Below are positions 25,866-34,743 of a DNA stretch of 64,000 bases, one piece after another. Where the stretch lies: the NCBI RefSeq assembly GCF_000328565.1, contig NC_019966.1:5270001-5334000 (forward strand). Direction: 5' to 3'. The stretch is from Mycobacterium sp. JS623 (GTDB taxonomy: Bacteria > Actinomycetota > Actinomycetes > Mycobacteriales > Mycobacteriaceae). The first letter of the stretch is position 1; each line of letters begins with the position of its first letter. The notes under the pieces are model-generated. The model did not search any database and had not been told where the DNA came from. It saw nothing but the letters and a program-made list of their open reading frames with translations. Made by a program: the position numbers and the translations under genes.

Positions 25866-27239
25866 CTACTCCTCCATCGCCAACACCGGCGTCGGCCGCT
25901 GGAATCCACGCGTCACCACCAACAGCCACACGAACCCGGCGGCGAACCAGCCCAATCCCAACAGCAGTGCCAAACCAGACAGGCTAGTCCACAACCAGGC
26001 GGTCAGGAGGAAGCCGATAAACGGCAGCACGAAGTTGTTGAAGAGTCCACCGCCGCCACGGTCGCCCGCATCGAAGTAATAGTGCTTGATGACGGTCAGG
26101 TTGACCGCCGAAAAAGCCACTAGCGCACCGAAACTGACGATGGAGGCCAGTATGTCCAGAGGAGCCCAGATCGCGGCCAGCGAGATCACCGAGACGACCA
26201 GGATCGCATAGGTTGGCGTGGTGAACCGCGCCGGGATGTGCCCGAACACCCGCCGCGACAGGATGCCGTCGCGGCCCATCGCGTACAGAATGCGAGCGAC
26301 CGACGCCTGGGATGTGATCGCCGAACCGAGTGCGCCAGCGACGTAGGCGGCGGTGAAGAACGTCGACAAGAATTGTCCACCAGCAGTTTTCATCACGTCG
26401 AGAGAGCCCGAGTCGACATCGGCGAATTGGTTGGATGGGAAGACCAATTGCGACACATACGAGAGCACGACGAACAACACACCGGCCGTGACCGTGGCGA
26501 TCATGATCGCCCGCGGCACACTTCGGGTCGGGTCATTGGCCTCTTCCGACAGCGTCGACACCGCGTCGAAGCCGAGGAATGACAGGCACAGGATCGCCGC
26601 CCCTGCCAGCACCGGGGACAACCCTGTCGCGCTGCCGTCACCAGCAAGCGGAGCCATCAAATCGACTGTGCCGCTATGTGACAAGGTCACAAAGGACAGG
26701 ACGAGGAACACCACGATGAACACCGCCTGCATCACGATGATCAGCAGATTGGCGCGCGCCACCGAGACTATTCCGACGATGTTGAGCACCGTCACGATGA
26801 CGATCGTGACGAGGACGAACACCCATGCAGGCACCGCGGGGATCGCGGCATTGAGGTAGATACCGATGACGAGGTAATTCAGCATCGGCAGAAGTAGGTA
26901 ATCGAGCAATAGCGACCAACCGGCCAGGAAGCCGACCGGTGCGCCGAAGGTTCGCTGCGTATACGCGTACGTCGACCCCGCAACTGGATACACCGCGGCC
27001 ATCCGCGCATACGACCGAGCGGTGAAGAGCATGGCCGCCAACGTCACCAGGTATGACACGGCCAACCGACCGCCGCTGGTCTGCACCACGATCCCGTACG
27101 TCGTGAACACCGTCAGCGGCACGATGTAGACAAGCCCGAACAGGACTAGCGATGGCACACCGAGAACTCGCTGAAGGTGGCCTTCGCCCGGACCCGGCTT
27201 CGGCGGGGTGGCAGCGGGGATATCCGACGGCGCTGTCAT
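25866..27239 (-). CDS. Amino acid/polyamine permease (APC superfamily)
   Basis: 457 aa from ATG 27239 with GAAAGGGA upstream. It has about 12 membrane segments with the APC pattern: VLGVPSLVLFGLVYIVP in TM1, ARMAAVYPVAGSTYAYTQRTFG around TM2-3, and LGFDAVSTLSEEANDPTRSVPRAI between TM6 and TM7. These importers exchange or symport amino acids or amines. It follows the amidohydrolase gene by 11 bp on the same strand, so the pair is an operon. That would fit import of an amide- or amine-containing compound with its hydrolysis. The substrate is unknown. Confidence 0.87.
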   Translation of the reverse strand: MTAPSDIPAATPPKPGPGEGHLQRVLGVPSLVLFGLVYIVPLTVFTTYGIVVQTSGGRLAVSYLVTLAAMLFTARSYARMAAVYPVAGSTYAYTQRTFGAPVGFLAGWSLLLDYLLLPMLNYLVIGIYLNAAIPAVPAWVFVLVTIVIVTVLNIVGIVSVARANLLIIVMQAVFIVVFLVLSFVTLSHSGTVDLMAPLAGDGSATGLSPVLAGAAILCLSFLGFDAVSTLSEEANDPTRSVPRAIMIATVTAGVLFVVLSYVSQLVFPSNQFADVDSGSLDVMKTAGGQFLSTFFTAAYVAGALGSAITSQASVARILYAMGRDGILSRRVFGHIPARFTTPTYAILVVSVISLAAIWAPLDILASIVSFGALVAFSAVNLTVIKHYYFDAGDRGGGGLFNNFVLPFIGFLLTAWLWTSLSGLALLLGLGWFAAGFVWLLVVTRGFQRPTPVLAMEE

Positions 27240-27250
27240 GGCAATCCCTT

Positions 27251-28849
27251 TCAAACGGTGGCCGAGTAAGCCGGCCGTCCTGACAGATACGTGGCGCGAA
27301 TGTCGATATCGGCAAGCTCGTCCGGTGGCGTCGTACGCGGATCGAAAGCCAACCACACCAGGTCGGCGCTCGCACCGGGGGCAATTGTGCCCCAATGCCC
27401 TTCGGCAAAGGCCTGTTTCGCAACACCCGCGGTGTAGGCGGTCAAGGCGTGCTCGACCGTGATGAGCTCCTGCGGTGTCCAGCCGCCGCGGGACACCGCG
27501 ATCGCGATGCCGTCCAACGGCGCGCCCGAGGACACCGGCCAGTCCGAGCCGAACGCCAGTGGCGCGCCCGACTCGACGAGACTGCGCATGCGGTACTGCT
27601 TCTCGCTGCGATCGGGACCGAGTCGAGGGATGGTCAGCTCGACCATCAACGGATCCAGTTGCGCCCACAGCGGTTGCATGTTGGGTATCACGCCCAGCGC
27701 TGCGAACCGGTCCAGGTCGGCGTTATCAACCAACTGCGCGTGGGCGATCACGGGCCGCCTGTCGCGCGGACCGTTGGTGTTGATCACATGCTCAATCGCG
27801 TCCAGGGCCTGGCGCGCGGCCGCGTCCCCGATGGCGTGGATGTGGATCTGGAACCCGAGCTCGTCGACGGCGCGTGCGGCATCGGCGAGGTTGTCCCACA
27901 CCTGCATGCCCCTGTTGCTTCCGCCGTGGTCGTGCAGGCCGCCGCAATACGGCGCCAGCAGCGCGCCCGTTTCGTTCTCGATCACGCCGTCGGCGAAGAA
28001 CTTGACGGTGTTCGCGGTCAGCAGCGGTGACGCCGCCGCTTGCACCCGGCGACGGGCGTCGACGAACTGCTCGAGTTGCGAGTCGAAGTACCGCGGATCG
28101 GCGTAGAGGCCGAGGTTGAACCGAATGTCGAGCGCGTCTTGCTGCGCCGCGGCCAGATAGGTGTCGACGTCGGCGGGCTCGACCCAGGCGTCCTGCACCC
28201 ATGTCACCCCGGCGGCCAGGTAGTACTGCGCGGCCGTGCGCAACGCCCCGACGCGGACGTCGGCGGCCCGTTCCGGCAGCACCTTGAAGACCAGGTCGAC
28301 GGCGCCCCACTCTCGCAAAGTGCCGAGCGGCGCGCCGTCCTCGCGGCGCGGAATCTCGCCGAGCTCCGGATCCGGGGTATCGGCGGTGATGCCCGCCCGC
28401 TGCAGCGCGACGCTGTTGCACCACACCGTGTGGTAATCCCACGCCCGCAGCACGACCGGCCGGTCGGCCACGGCGGCGTCGAGCCAACGCGCGTCGAACA
28501 GGCCGCCAGGCGCCATGCTGCTTTCGTAGGAGGCGCCGACAATCCATTCGTCATCGGGATACTCGGCCGCGAATCGCTTCACCTCGGTGACGATCTCGTC
28601 GACCGACTTGCACTGGCGCACCTGCGGCCCGATCGCCTCGAGACCACCGGGCAATGGGTGGGCATGTCCGTCGCCGAAGGACGGCATCAAGAAGCCGCCG
28701 TCGAGGTCGATCTCATCGGCTTTGTGGGCCTGGGCACGCGCGGTTTCGCCGAGCGCCTGCACGGTTCCGTCGACCACCAACAAGGCGTCGGTTATCGTCC
28801 CGTTGACGCCGGTCCAGATCGTTCCGCCATGGAAGAACGTCGAAGACAC
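27251..28849 (-). CDS. YtcJ-type metal-dependent amidohydrolase
   Basis: 532 aa from GTG 28849. The reading frame is open to 28996, but that part is not protein-like. A TACGTT element 6 nt before the GTG suggests a leaderless promoter. It is an amidohydrolase of the YtcJ/NfdA type, with the metal ligands HAH in GDGHAHPLPGG, the His region HIHAIGDAA and the Asp in FGSDWPVS. Enzymes of this family hydrolyse amides, formamides or exo-type substrates. The substrate is unknown. It is cotranscribed with the APC permease. Confidence 0.85.
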   Translation of the reverse strand: MSSTFFHGGTIWTGVNGTITDALLVVDGTVQALGETARAQAHKADEIDLDGGFLMPSFGDGHAHPLPGGLEAIGPQVRQCKSVDEIVTEVKRFAAEYPDDEWIVGASYESSMAPGGLFDARWLDAAVADRPVVLRAWDYHTVWCNSVALQRAGITADTPDPELGEIPRREDGAPLGTLREWGAVDLVFKVLPERAADVRVGALRTAAQYYLAAGVTWVQDAWVEPADVDTYLAAAQQDALDIRFNLGLYADPRYFDSQLEQFVDARRRVQAAASPLLTANTVKFFADGVIENETGALLAPYCGGLHDHGGSNRGMQVWDNLADAARAVDELGFQIHIHAIGDAAARQALDAIEHVINTNGPRDRRPVIAHAQLVDNADLDRFAALGVIPNMQPLWAQLDPLMVELTIPRLGPDRSEKQYRMRSLVESGAPLAFGSDWPVSSGAPLDGIAIAVSRGGWTPQELITVEHALTAYTAGVAKQAFAEGHWGTIAPGASADLVWLAFDPRTTPPDELADIDIRATYLSGRPAYSATV

Positions 28850-29089
28850 TCGGGGAACGTACCGCACCAATCCGCACGCCGTGCGGTTCCGAATACCTGG
28901 CGTGGAACGCACCTCGACCCCTGCGCTGTACCGAATCAGGATCACGCATTCGCGCCGGGCGCGGGTGCCGCTAGCGAGGGCCATGAACGGGCACAACGAA
29001 AGCTTGTGTACCTCAACCCTTTTCGTGGCGCATGCACCGAGATCGCAATTATCGTGACGTTATTGACACCCGTAGCTAGGCTACCGCTC

Positions 29090-29635
29090 GTGACCGCCGA
29101 ACTCGACGGGCTGTTGCGCGGGGTGGCCCACCGGGACGTCGATGCGTTTGCCGCGTTCTACGACCGCACCCGAGCCAGGGTGTTCGGTCTGGTCACCCGC
29201 GTGCTGCGCGACCCCGGCTACAGCGAAGAGACCACGCAGGACATCTACCTGCAGGTGTGGCGGACCGCCGACAAATATGATCCGGCCGCGGGCTCACCGC
29301 TGTCGTGGCTGATGACGCTCGCGCACCGACGTGCGGTCGATCGAGTGCGCTCGGAGCAGGCGGCCAGCCAACGCGAGTCCCGCTACGGTGCCGCCAACGT
29401 CGAACCGCCCGCAGATCAGGTGGCCGAATCGGTGATCCTGAGCGACGAGCGGCAGCAGGTGGCCGACTGTCTGAACTCGCTGACGGACGCTCAGCGCGAG
29501 TGTATTCGGCTCGCCTACTACGACGGTCTGACGTATGCCCAAGTGTCGGAACGGTTGTCGGCAAATCTTGCGACGATCAAGTCGCGGATGCGCGACGGGA
29601 TCCGCGGCCTGCGCAGGTGTCTGGGGATGACATGA
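29090..29635 (+). CDS. sigK: ECF RNA polymerase sigma factor SigK
   Basis: 181 aa from GTG 29090. TAGGCT lies 7 nt upstream and fits a leaderless -10; GTG 29054 is an in-frame alternative. Region 2 contains [21 protein letters not shown] and region 4 contains [26 protein letters not shown]. The whole sequence follows M. tuberculosis SigK closely, including the [12 protein letters not shown] segment. SigK directs RNA polymerase to a small regulon (MPT70/MPT83 in the tuberculosis group) when released by RskA. The stop overlaps the rskA start by 4 bp, so sigma and anti-sigma are translationally coupled. Confidence 0.93.
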   Translation: MTAELDGLLRGVAHRDVDAFAAFYDRTRARVFGLVTRVLRDPGYSEETTQDIYLQVWRTADKYDPAAGSPLSWLMTLAHRRAVDRVRSEQAASQRESRYGAANVEPPADQVAESVILSDERQQVADCLNSLTDAQRECIRLAYYDGLTYAQVSERLSANLATIKSRMRDGIRGLRRCLGMT

Positions 29636-30345
29636 CCGAGCCGAATGATCCCGATCTGATCGCCTTCGCGACGCCGTACGCATTGCACGCGGTGCCCGAA
29701 ACAGAGCTGGCCGAGATCGAGCGACGCGTCGCGGCGGCTCCCCCGGACGTCGCGCGGGCGTTCGCCGACGAGGTCCGCGCCGTGCGGGAGACGATGGCCG
29801 TGATGTCTGCGGCCACCGCCGTCGAGCCGCCCGACCAGCTGCGGGCGAGCCTGCTGGCCGAAGTGACCGACGATCCGGTGCGCACCCTGAATCGGCGGAT
29901 CAACCGATGGCAGGCGATTGGACTGGCCGCGGCCGCGGCAGTGATCATCGGCCTTGGCGCGTTGGGGCTGGGGATCGCACTGCAGCCGACACCGAAGCCA
30001 TCGACCGCCGAGCAGGTGTTCGCCGCGCCCGATGTGCGGACGGTGTCGGGCCAGATTCCCAGCGGCGGAACGGCGACAGTCGTGTTCTCCCGCGAGAAGA
30101 ACGCCGGTGTGCTCGTGATGAACAACGTCGCACCGCCCGCGGTGGGCACGGTCTATCAGATGTGGCTGATCGACGACAAAGGGCCGAAGTCGGCAGGGAC
30201 GATGGATGCAAAGAATGTTGCGCCGTCGACCACCGCAGTGCTGTCCGACCTCGGCGACTCGCGGACGCTGGCGTTCACCGTCGAACCGCCGGGGGGTTCC
30301 ACGCAGCCAACCAGCGCACCGTTCGCCAAGCTGTCGTTGGTCTAA
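29632..30345 (+). CDS. rskA: Anti-sigma-K factor RskA
   Basis: 237 aa from ATG 29632 (ATGA overlap with sigK). The cytosolic N-terminal part (about 1-93) binds the sigma factor. One membrane segment spans about 94-117 ([20 protein letters not shown]). The extracellular part (about 118-237) has the RskA pattern [21 protein letters not shown]. RskA-type anti-sigmas are cleaved by regulated intramembrane proteolysis to release SigK. The 3' end overlaps the convergent ligase gene by 4 bp. Confidence 0.93.
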   Translation: MTEPNDPDLIAFATPYALHAVPETELAEIERRVAAAPPDVARAFADEVRAVRETMAVMSAATAVEPPDQLRASLLAEVTDDPVRTLNRRINRWQAIGLAAAAAVIIGLGALGLGIALQPTPKPSTAEQVFAAPDVRTVSGQIPSGGTATVVFSREKNAGVLVMNNVAPPAVGTVYQMWLIDDKGPKSAGTMDAKNVAPSTTAVLSDLGDSRTLAFTVEPPGGSTQPTSAPFAKLSLV

Positions 30346-31433
30346 GACAGCGTCGCGGCCGCCAACTCGGTGATGACATCCTTCACGTCATGCCTGCGGT
30401 TCCATGCACGGCGTTGCCGCATCGCGCCGTTACCGTCGTGATCAAGACGGGCCAGCTCAAACATCACCGTCTGGTAGTCGCCAACGTCTTCGAGCGCGGG
30501 CCTGACATGATCAACCATGCGCTGCAACAACTTTCGCGCAGGAACCGGTGCGTGGCTGTCAAGCAGGTCGATGGCCTCACCGACGAGACCGTCACGCGCC
30601 GACTTCCAGTAGGCCGCTTTGAGGGCGTGCGGCGCCAGCGGCGGGCTCGGCTCACCGCGGCGGTCATCCTCGAGTGCGGTCATCACGCTGGCCCGAATCA
30701 GCATGGCCAGTAGCACAGTTTCGCCGACCGTCACGGGCACGTCGGCGACGCGCACCTCGACAGTCGGGAACTTGGCTGACGGGCGGACATCCCAATAAAC
30801 CATCCCATCGTCGAGCACTGCTCCAGCACGACGCAGCATCCGCACCATTCCGTCGTACTCGTCGACGGAGTCGAAATGCGGTGGCGGACCGGCACTTGGC
30901 CACCGCGCCCACACAATGCTGCGCCAGCTCGCGTAGCCGGTGTCGGCGCCGCGATACACCGCCGAGTTGGCGGTCAGCGCGAGAAACAGCGGCAGCCATG
31001 GCCGGAGCCGATTGCTCACCCGGATAGCGACTTCGCGGCTCGGCACCGCGACATGAACGTGCGCCCCGCAGATGCCTTCCTCGGCGATCCTGCCGAACTT
31101 GTCGGCGATTTGGCGATAACGCGGGTTGTCGGTGATCGGGAATTCGTGCGGTCGCGTCGGGGGCAGCGCGGCCGCAAGCAACTGTGCGCCGCTGGCTTGG
31201 GCGGCTTCGGCGGCGATGCGCCGCAGCCGGGTCAGCTCCGCCAGCAGATCGCCGCTGCCACTGACGACCTCGCTGGTGGTCTCGATCTGACAGCTCGTGA
31301 GCTCGAGCTGCAACTTGACGCCATGCTCGGCGGCATGACCGGCGACGGCCTTGTTCACGGCGACGGGTTCACCGGTCGCCGGGTCGACGAGAAGAAACTC
31401 TTCCTCGACGCCAAAGGTGGGGTGGCTGGCCAT
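30342..31433 (-). CDS. Carboxylate-amine ligase, GCS2/YbdK family
   Basis: 363 aa from ATG 31433; upstream in-frame sequence to 31577 is not protein-like. It begins with [20 protein letters not shown], the GCS2 signature, and includes [16 protein letters not shown] and [11 protein letters not shown]. YbdK-type enzymes have weak glutamate-cysteine ligase activity and ATP-grasp-like glutamine-synthetase folds. In mycobacteria glutathione is absent, so the true reaction is unknown. It resembles Rv0433. It is convergent with rskA and divergent from the LLM oxidoreductase. Confidence 0.85.
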   Translation of the reverse strand: MASHPTFGVEEEFLLVDPATGEPVAVNKAVAGHAAEHGVKLQLELTSCQIETTSEVVSGSGDLLAELTRLRRIAAEAAQASGAQLLAAALPPTRPHEFPITDNPRYRQIADKFGRIAEEGICGAHVHVAVPSREVAIRVSNRLRPWLPLFLALTANSAVYRGADTGYASWRSIVWARWPSAGPPPHFDSVDEYDGMVRMLRRAGAVLDDGMVYWDVRPSAKFPTVEVRVADVPVTVGETVLLAMLIRASVMTALEDDRRGEPSPPLAPHALKAAYWKSARDGLVGEAIDLLDSHAPVPARKLLQRMVDHVRPALEDVGDYQTVMFELARLDHDGNGAMRQRRAWNRRHDVKDVITELAAATLS

Positions 31434-31593
31434 GATGACGATATTGATCCGGCCCGTCGGAGATCTCTCACGACGGGCCGGATCTGGCGGTAAGTCCTTC
31501 TGCTCTCGGACCTCGGGATTCGAAGTCGGCGGATCATGTTTGCCCACTCGTGGTGGCCGCCAAACATCTGCGCCCACTGCCTAGGATCGTGTA

Positions 31594-32415
31594 ATGGTCA
31601 AGGACTTTCGGTTCGGTGTGGGTCTGACGGCTGCACGTAGTCGAGGCACGCTGGAGGACACCGCACGCCGCGCCGAGGACATGGGCTACGACGCCCTGCA
31701 TATGGCCGATCACCTCTATACAACCGCCCCCTTTCCGATGTTGACCGCGGTCGCGATGGCGACCGAGCGGTTGCATATCGGCACCTTCGTGCTCAACGCG
31801 GGCTTCTACCGGCCCGCACTGCTCGCCCGCGACGTCACATCGCTTCGTGACCTTTCCGGTGGCCGCTTCGAGCTCGGCCTCGGCACGGGATACAACGAGG
31901 TCGAGTTCGAGCAGGCCGAGCTGCCTTACCCGAGTGCGGGTAAGCGCGTCGACTGGCTACGTCACGTGACCAAGCACATGAACGAGAACGTCCCTGATGT
32001 GCCAATTCTCATCGCCGGCGACGGCGACAGGGTCCTCACCCTCGCTGCACAGCGCGCCCACATCATCGGTCTGCAGGGTGGCGCACCAGCCGCGGCGGAC
32101 CACGATCCGCTTGCCAACCGCGTCGCCTTCGTGCGCGACAGGGCGGGCGATCGCTTCGACGAACTCGAACTCAACATTTCCGTCACGGCAATGCCGACCG
32201 ACGATTCCGGGATGCCGGACCTGACGATCCCCCGACGCTTCCTGCCCGATCTGTCCGACGAGGAGTTGTTACGGGCACCCTCCGTGCTGTCCGGCTCGAT
32301 CAAGGACATGGCGGACACCATCCGCGGCTACCGCGACACCTACGGCGTCACCTACATCACCGTCCAGCAGCCGCACGCGGAAGTGTTCGCAAAGGTGATC
32401 GCGGAGCTGCGCTGA
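31594..32415 (+). CDS. LLM-class (F420-dependent type) oxidoreductase
   Basis: 273 aa. It is a luciferase-like TIM-barrel protein with FRFGVGLTAARSRG, YDALHMADHLYTTAP, FVLNAGFYRPALLARDVTSL and RFELGLGTGYNEVEFE. This pattern matches the F420-type LLM subfamily common in mycobacteria. It would reduce or oxidise an unknown substrate with F420 or, less likely, FMN. No neighbour defines the pathway. The ANTAR gene lies 44 bp downstream and may be cotranscribed. Confidence 0.85.
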   Translation: MVKDFRFGVGLTAARSRGTLEDTARRAEDMGYDALHMADHLYTTAPFPMLTAVAMATERLHIGTFVLNAGFYRPALLARDVTSLRDLSGGRFELGLGTGYNEVEFEQAELPYPSAGKRVDWLRHVTKHMNENVPDVPILIAGDGDRVLTLAAQRAHIIGLQGGAPAAADHDPLANRVAFVRDRAGDRFDELELNISVTAMPTDDSGMPDLTIPRRFLPDLSDEELLRAPSVLSGSIKDMADTIRGYRDTYGVTYITVQQPHAEVFAKVIAELR

Positions 32416-32459
32416 ATCGCAAGTTTGATCTTGTTCTGACGGGGAAATCGCAGTCCGTC

Positions 32460-32720
32460 ATGGACGGCGATGCCAGGATGCTCGACCGCGCGGAAGGCGT
32501 GTTGATCGCGCTGCGGCGCTGCACGATCGAGGCCGCCTTCGGGGAGATCGTCGCCGCGTCGAAGCGTCATCGGATCCCGACGTTGCGCATCGCCTCGGCG
32601 CTCGTCGCACTGGTTCAGGGCGCGCCGCCGGACGACGACGCCACGGCCGCCGCACGATACGAGTGGGGCACGCTGCTCGAATCCCTACCGGTAAGCTCCG
32701 AGCGGGTCACGCCCTCGTAG
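32460..32720 (+). CDS. Stand-alone ANTAR-domain protein
   Basis: 86 aa. Residues about 8-52 match an ANTAR RNA-binding domain: DRAEGVLIALRRCTIEAAF, then RHRIPTLRIASALVAL. ANTAR proteins stop termination by binding paired-hexaloop RNA, usually under control of an attached GAF or receiver domain. None is present here, so it is a minimal form. The stop codon falls inside the following tRNA-Arg gene (tRNA from 32711), so the last residues (about 84-86) are encoded by tRNA sequence. A different start (MLDRAEG, residue 7) is possible. Confidence 0.55.
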   Translation: MDGDARMLDRAEGVLIALRRCTIEAAFGEIVAASKRHRIPTLRIASALVALVQGAPPDDDATAAARYEWGTLLESLPVSSERVTPS

Positions 32721-32783
32721 CTCAGGGGATAGAGCACGGCTCTCCTAAAGCCGGTGTCGCAGGTTCGAATCCTGCCGGGGGCA
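32711..32783 (+). tRNA. tRNA-Arg (anticodon CCT)
   Basis: The 73-nt cloverleaf has acceptor stem GCCCTCG pairing with CGGGGGC, a D-arm from AGCTCAGGGGATAGAGC, anticodon loop CTCCTAA with anticodon CCT, and T-arm CAGGTTCGAATCCTG, with discriminator A. CCA is not encoded. Its 3' half (from 32750) is duplicated at 35632-35666 and served as the attachment site of the integrative element that follows. Confidence 0.95.
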
Positions 32784-32784
32784 C
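32750..32784 (+). repeat. attL: 35-bp direct repeat within tRNA-Arg
   Basis: The 35 bp from the anticodon stem to the 3' end of the tRNA plus one base (GCCGGTGTCGCAGGTTCGAA and onward) are identical to 35632-35666. The flanking bases differ on both sides. This is the usual core of a tyrosine-recombinase att site in a tRNA 3' half. The intact tRNA is at this end. Confidence 0.9.
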
Positions 32785-32853
32785 CCTCTACCAGCGGAAA
32801 TACAGGTACGCGCCGCCCGCGACACGCCCGCAGCTGACACTTTCCTGTTACTT

Positions 32854-33294
32854 TCACACTCCACTCTCCTGACCAGCGAACTTGTCGAGTGCCGCCCGCA
32901 CGTCAGGGCCGGTTGTCTGGCGCTGCAGATAGTGCCGTTCGGTCGTCGACAGCTCGGAGTGTGAAAGTTGCTGTTGCGCCGCCGCCGACCCGTGCGCGTC
33001 CCGGACGACGGTGCCCACGGTGCGCCTGAACGAATGCGGCGTGCACCAGGACAGCTCGGTGGGTAAAGCCTCACGTAAGCAGCGCCGCAAGTTCGCGAGG
33101 CTCACCCATCCCCCATCGCGAGTGGCGAACACCGGTCCGTCCACCCCGGACTGGCCGACCAGCTCGGTCAGAGCCTCCACTCCGAACCGCGGGAGCACAA
33201 CCGTATGCGCGGGTGCGCCGTGCTTGCGTGCCGGCGCCGAACGCTGTGACCGAGATACCTGCCGCGACCCACGAAGAAACAGCCCCCCAGTCCG
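32854..33294 (-). pseudogene. Tyrosine recombinase (integrase), C-terminal fragment
   Basis: 147 codons are open before an upstream TGA at 33295-33297. Visible motifs are TVVLPRFGVEALTEL (the strand before the C-terminal helices), HSFRRT (box II His-x-x-Arg) and LSHSELSTTERHYL with the nucleophilic tyrosine. The N-terminal arm-binding domain and the box I arginine are missing, so the protein cannot be a complete recombinase. It lies 70 bp from attL. The loss is either ancient or due to the deletion that also removed the rest of the element. Confidence 0.85.
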
Positions 33295-33450
33295 TCATCG
33301 TGATGACGCTAGACGCAGACGAAAGGTACAGCCGTACGTTCGGTCGATTTGAAATCGGAACGTCCAGCGCGTCCGGCGGGGTGTGTCAGATTGATACACC
33401 TCCCAAGTTGACTCGGCCCGCCACCAGGAGAGGGCGCACCTCATCAGGTC

Positions 33451-33699
33451 TCAGGTCTGTTCGGTGTACACGCTGTCAACGGTCAGTCCGGATATCCGCA
33501 TCTCTAAAAGGCCCTGGACGTGTCGTCGTGCGGCGGCTTCGGTGTAGTGCGTCTTAGTCAGGTGATCGGCTTTACCGTTGCGCACTTCGGTCCAGTCCAC
33601 CCGCCATTCGTGACCAACCGCACTCAGTGTCACCCGCGCGACGCGCCTGACCGACATCTGGAGAACGTAGCGGTGGGCACCGACACGATCCGCCACCAC
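33451..33699 (-). CDS. Small hypothetical protein of the integrative element
   Basis: 82 aa. The segment HEWRVDWTEVRNGKADHLTKTH then TEAAARRHVQGLLEMR looks like a genuine small beta-alpha protein of phage type, with tryptophans and a regular strand-helix pattern. No function is recognised. The start is uncertain because several in-frame GTG/ATG codons exist. It lies between the integrase fragment and a hairpin, on the same strand as the other element genes. Confidence 0.5.
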   Translation of the reverse strand: MVADRVGAHRYVLQMSVRRVARVTLSAVGHEWRVDWTEVRNGKADHLTKTHYTEAAARRHVQGLLEMRISGLTVDSVYTEQT

Positions 33700-33738
33700 A
33701 GCCTTAGCTATACGCCAACACGGCTAGCAGACATGGAA

Positions 33739-33773
33739 TCGGCCCGCCAGCGAGGTCAGGGGTGGCGGGCCGA
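33739..33773. terminator. Perfect 11-bp inverted repeat (hairpin)
   Basis: TCGGCCCGCCA (33739-33749) and TGGCGGGCCGA (33763-33773) are perfect complements around a 13-nt loop. A second small hairpin follows directly (CGTCTA-GT-TAGACG, about 33776-33789). A similar double structure is at 34590-34650. There is no T-tract, so it may be a mycobacterial-type terminator or a recombination or binding site. Confidence 0.5.
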
Positions 33774-33808
33774 TACGTCTAGTTAGACGGTGAAGCGTCT
33801 GGTTTGGT

Positions 33809-34030
33809 TCACCCCGTTTCGTACATGCGCTCCACTGCGCTTGCCGACTCGAATTCGGGTCCGGCGAACGCGCTCATCACCAAGCCGAGCGACAATGCCA
33901 ACACCGCGACCAGGGATTCATGCGAACGCACCTGTTCCATCTGTACCGCGACAGGCATAGCCTGGAGGGCAGCAATGAAATTAGGGCGGGTTGCGTCCGT
34001 ATTTTTGTCGCTAGATGGCCGTTGGTGCAA
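33809..34030 (-). CDS. Possible small membrane-segment protein in the element
   Basis: 73 codons, more likely starting at an internal ATG 33958 (49 aa). One hydrophobic helix is visible (LVAVLALSLGLVMSAFAG). No ribosome-binding site is convincing and no family is recognised. It is listed because it is open, on the same strand as the other element genes, and has a plausible membrane helix. Confidence 0.25.
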   Translation of the reverse strand: MHQRPSSDKNTDATRPNFIAALQAMPVAVQMEQVRSHESLVAVLALSLGLVMSAFAGPEFESASAVERMYETG

Positions 34031-34743
34031 CTGTGGTGTTAAGCAGCCAGCATCAGACTGGCCGCCGTCGAATTAGCTGTGTGCGCAAACGCAGCGATCT
34101 TGAGGGGTATCTATTTACTCCTGGGCCAATTAATTCGGACCCCTCCCGGTCTAGCGCTCACCGCTCAGAGGGCGCTTGGGGACCCCCGCCAGGCACGTAT
34201 CCCCCCACGGCGCCTGGCGGGGGCGGGTACGGCGGTCGGCGGGCCAGGCTCGCTGCTGAACGCTCAGGGTCACCCCGTCGATCGCCTAACGCCGAACCAA
34301 GACGTGACCAACCTCAAAACGACGCCGATGAACCCGTTCCCGCAGAAGGGACGGCTAAACCAGATACCCAGTATTAGATGCCTAGTATCTGAACCTGCGG
34401 ATTACCAGCTTGTCGTCATCGACGCGGCCGCACCAGCTTCAGCACCGGTGCTTGCCGTCCTCGGCAATCCCTACCCACGGGGATAGCGGTTGCTAACGTG
34501 GATCGGTTCGCTGCTGCCGCTGTCTTCGCATGAGTCCTAACAACGACCAGCGCCATCGGCGCTTGCCACCCCGCATCCGGCACAGTAGGTGGCCCGCCAC
34601 CTGCTCGGGGGATGATCCAGGGAGACGGGCCGATACTACGAGGACGTAGTATCCCCATCGTTTGGTTCACTTGAGCACCCTTGGAGATATCGGTGAGGCT
34701 GCCCTCCCGATGACCATCGGCCCGCCACCGTGGACATCTGGCG
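34031..34743. other. Gene-poor interval of the integrative element
   Basis: No convincing coding region is visible. The interval starts with lower-GC sequence (34080-34140, TATCTATTTACTCC), then the 12-bp hairpin at 34183-34223, the palindrome GGTGGCCCGCCACC (34589-34602) and the perfect 9-bp hairpin GATACTACG-AGGA-CGTAGTATC near 34632-34653. The 135-codon frame at 34079-34486 on the plus strand lacks protein character. Confidence 0.5.
34183..34223. repeat. Perfect 12-bp GC-rich inverted repeat
   Basis: CCCCCGCCAGGC (34183-34194) and GCCTGGCGGGGG (34212-34223) form a perfect 12-bp stem with a 17-nt loop. It lies in the stretch 34031-34743 of the element, which has no convincing gene. A terminator or an origin-type structure are possible; no T-run follows. 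Confidence 0.55.

Larger units (their letters stand above)
33413..34727. repeat. Dispersed 11-bp motif TCGGCCCGCCA inside the element
   Basis: Exact copies occur at 33413-33423, 33739-33749, 33763-33773 (reverse complement) and 34717-34727. Close variants are at 34590-34600 (TGGCCCGCCAC), 34238-34246 (reverse) and 34625-34633 (reverse). Four exact copies in about 1.3 kb are unlikely by chance even in GC-rich DNA. Two copies form the hairpin at 33739-33773. They may be protein-binding sites or paired terminators; I cannot tell which. Confidence 0.6.

Noticed and set aside
29063..29068. TTGACA as -35 box for sigK.
   Set aside because: The only -10-like element (29077-29082) is 8 bp away, too close for a normal promoter.
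28040..29089. Upstream extension of sigK.
   Set aside because: It is antisense to the amidohydrolase gene and unlike sigma factors; GTG 29090 matches the known SigK start.
33071..33298. Minus-strand frame starting MTDWGAVSSWVAAG, resembling a small membrane protein.
   Set aside because: There is no ribosome-binding site and its later part is out of frame with, and overlaps, the integrase fragment; the likeness may be chance.
34079..34486. A 135-codon plus-strand frame in the element.
   Set aside because: It has no recognisable pattern, runs across the 12-bp hairpin, and opposes the direction of all supported element genes.
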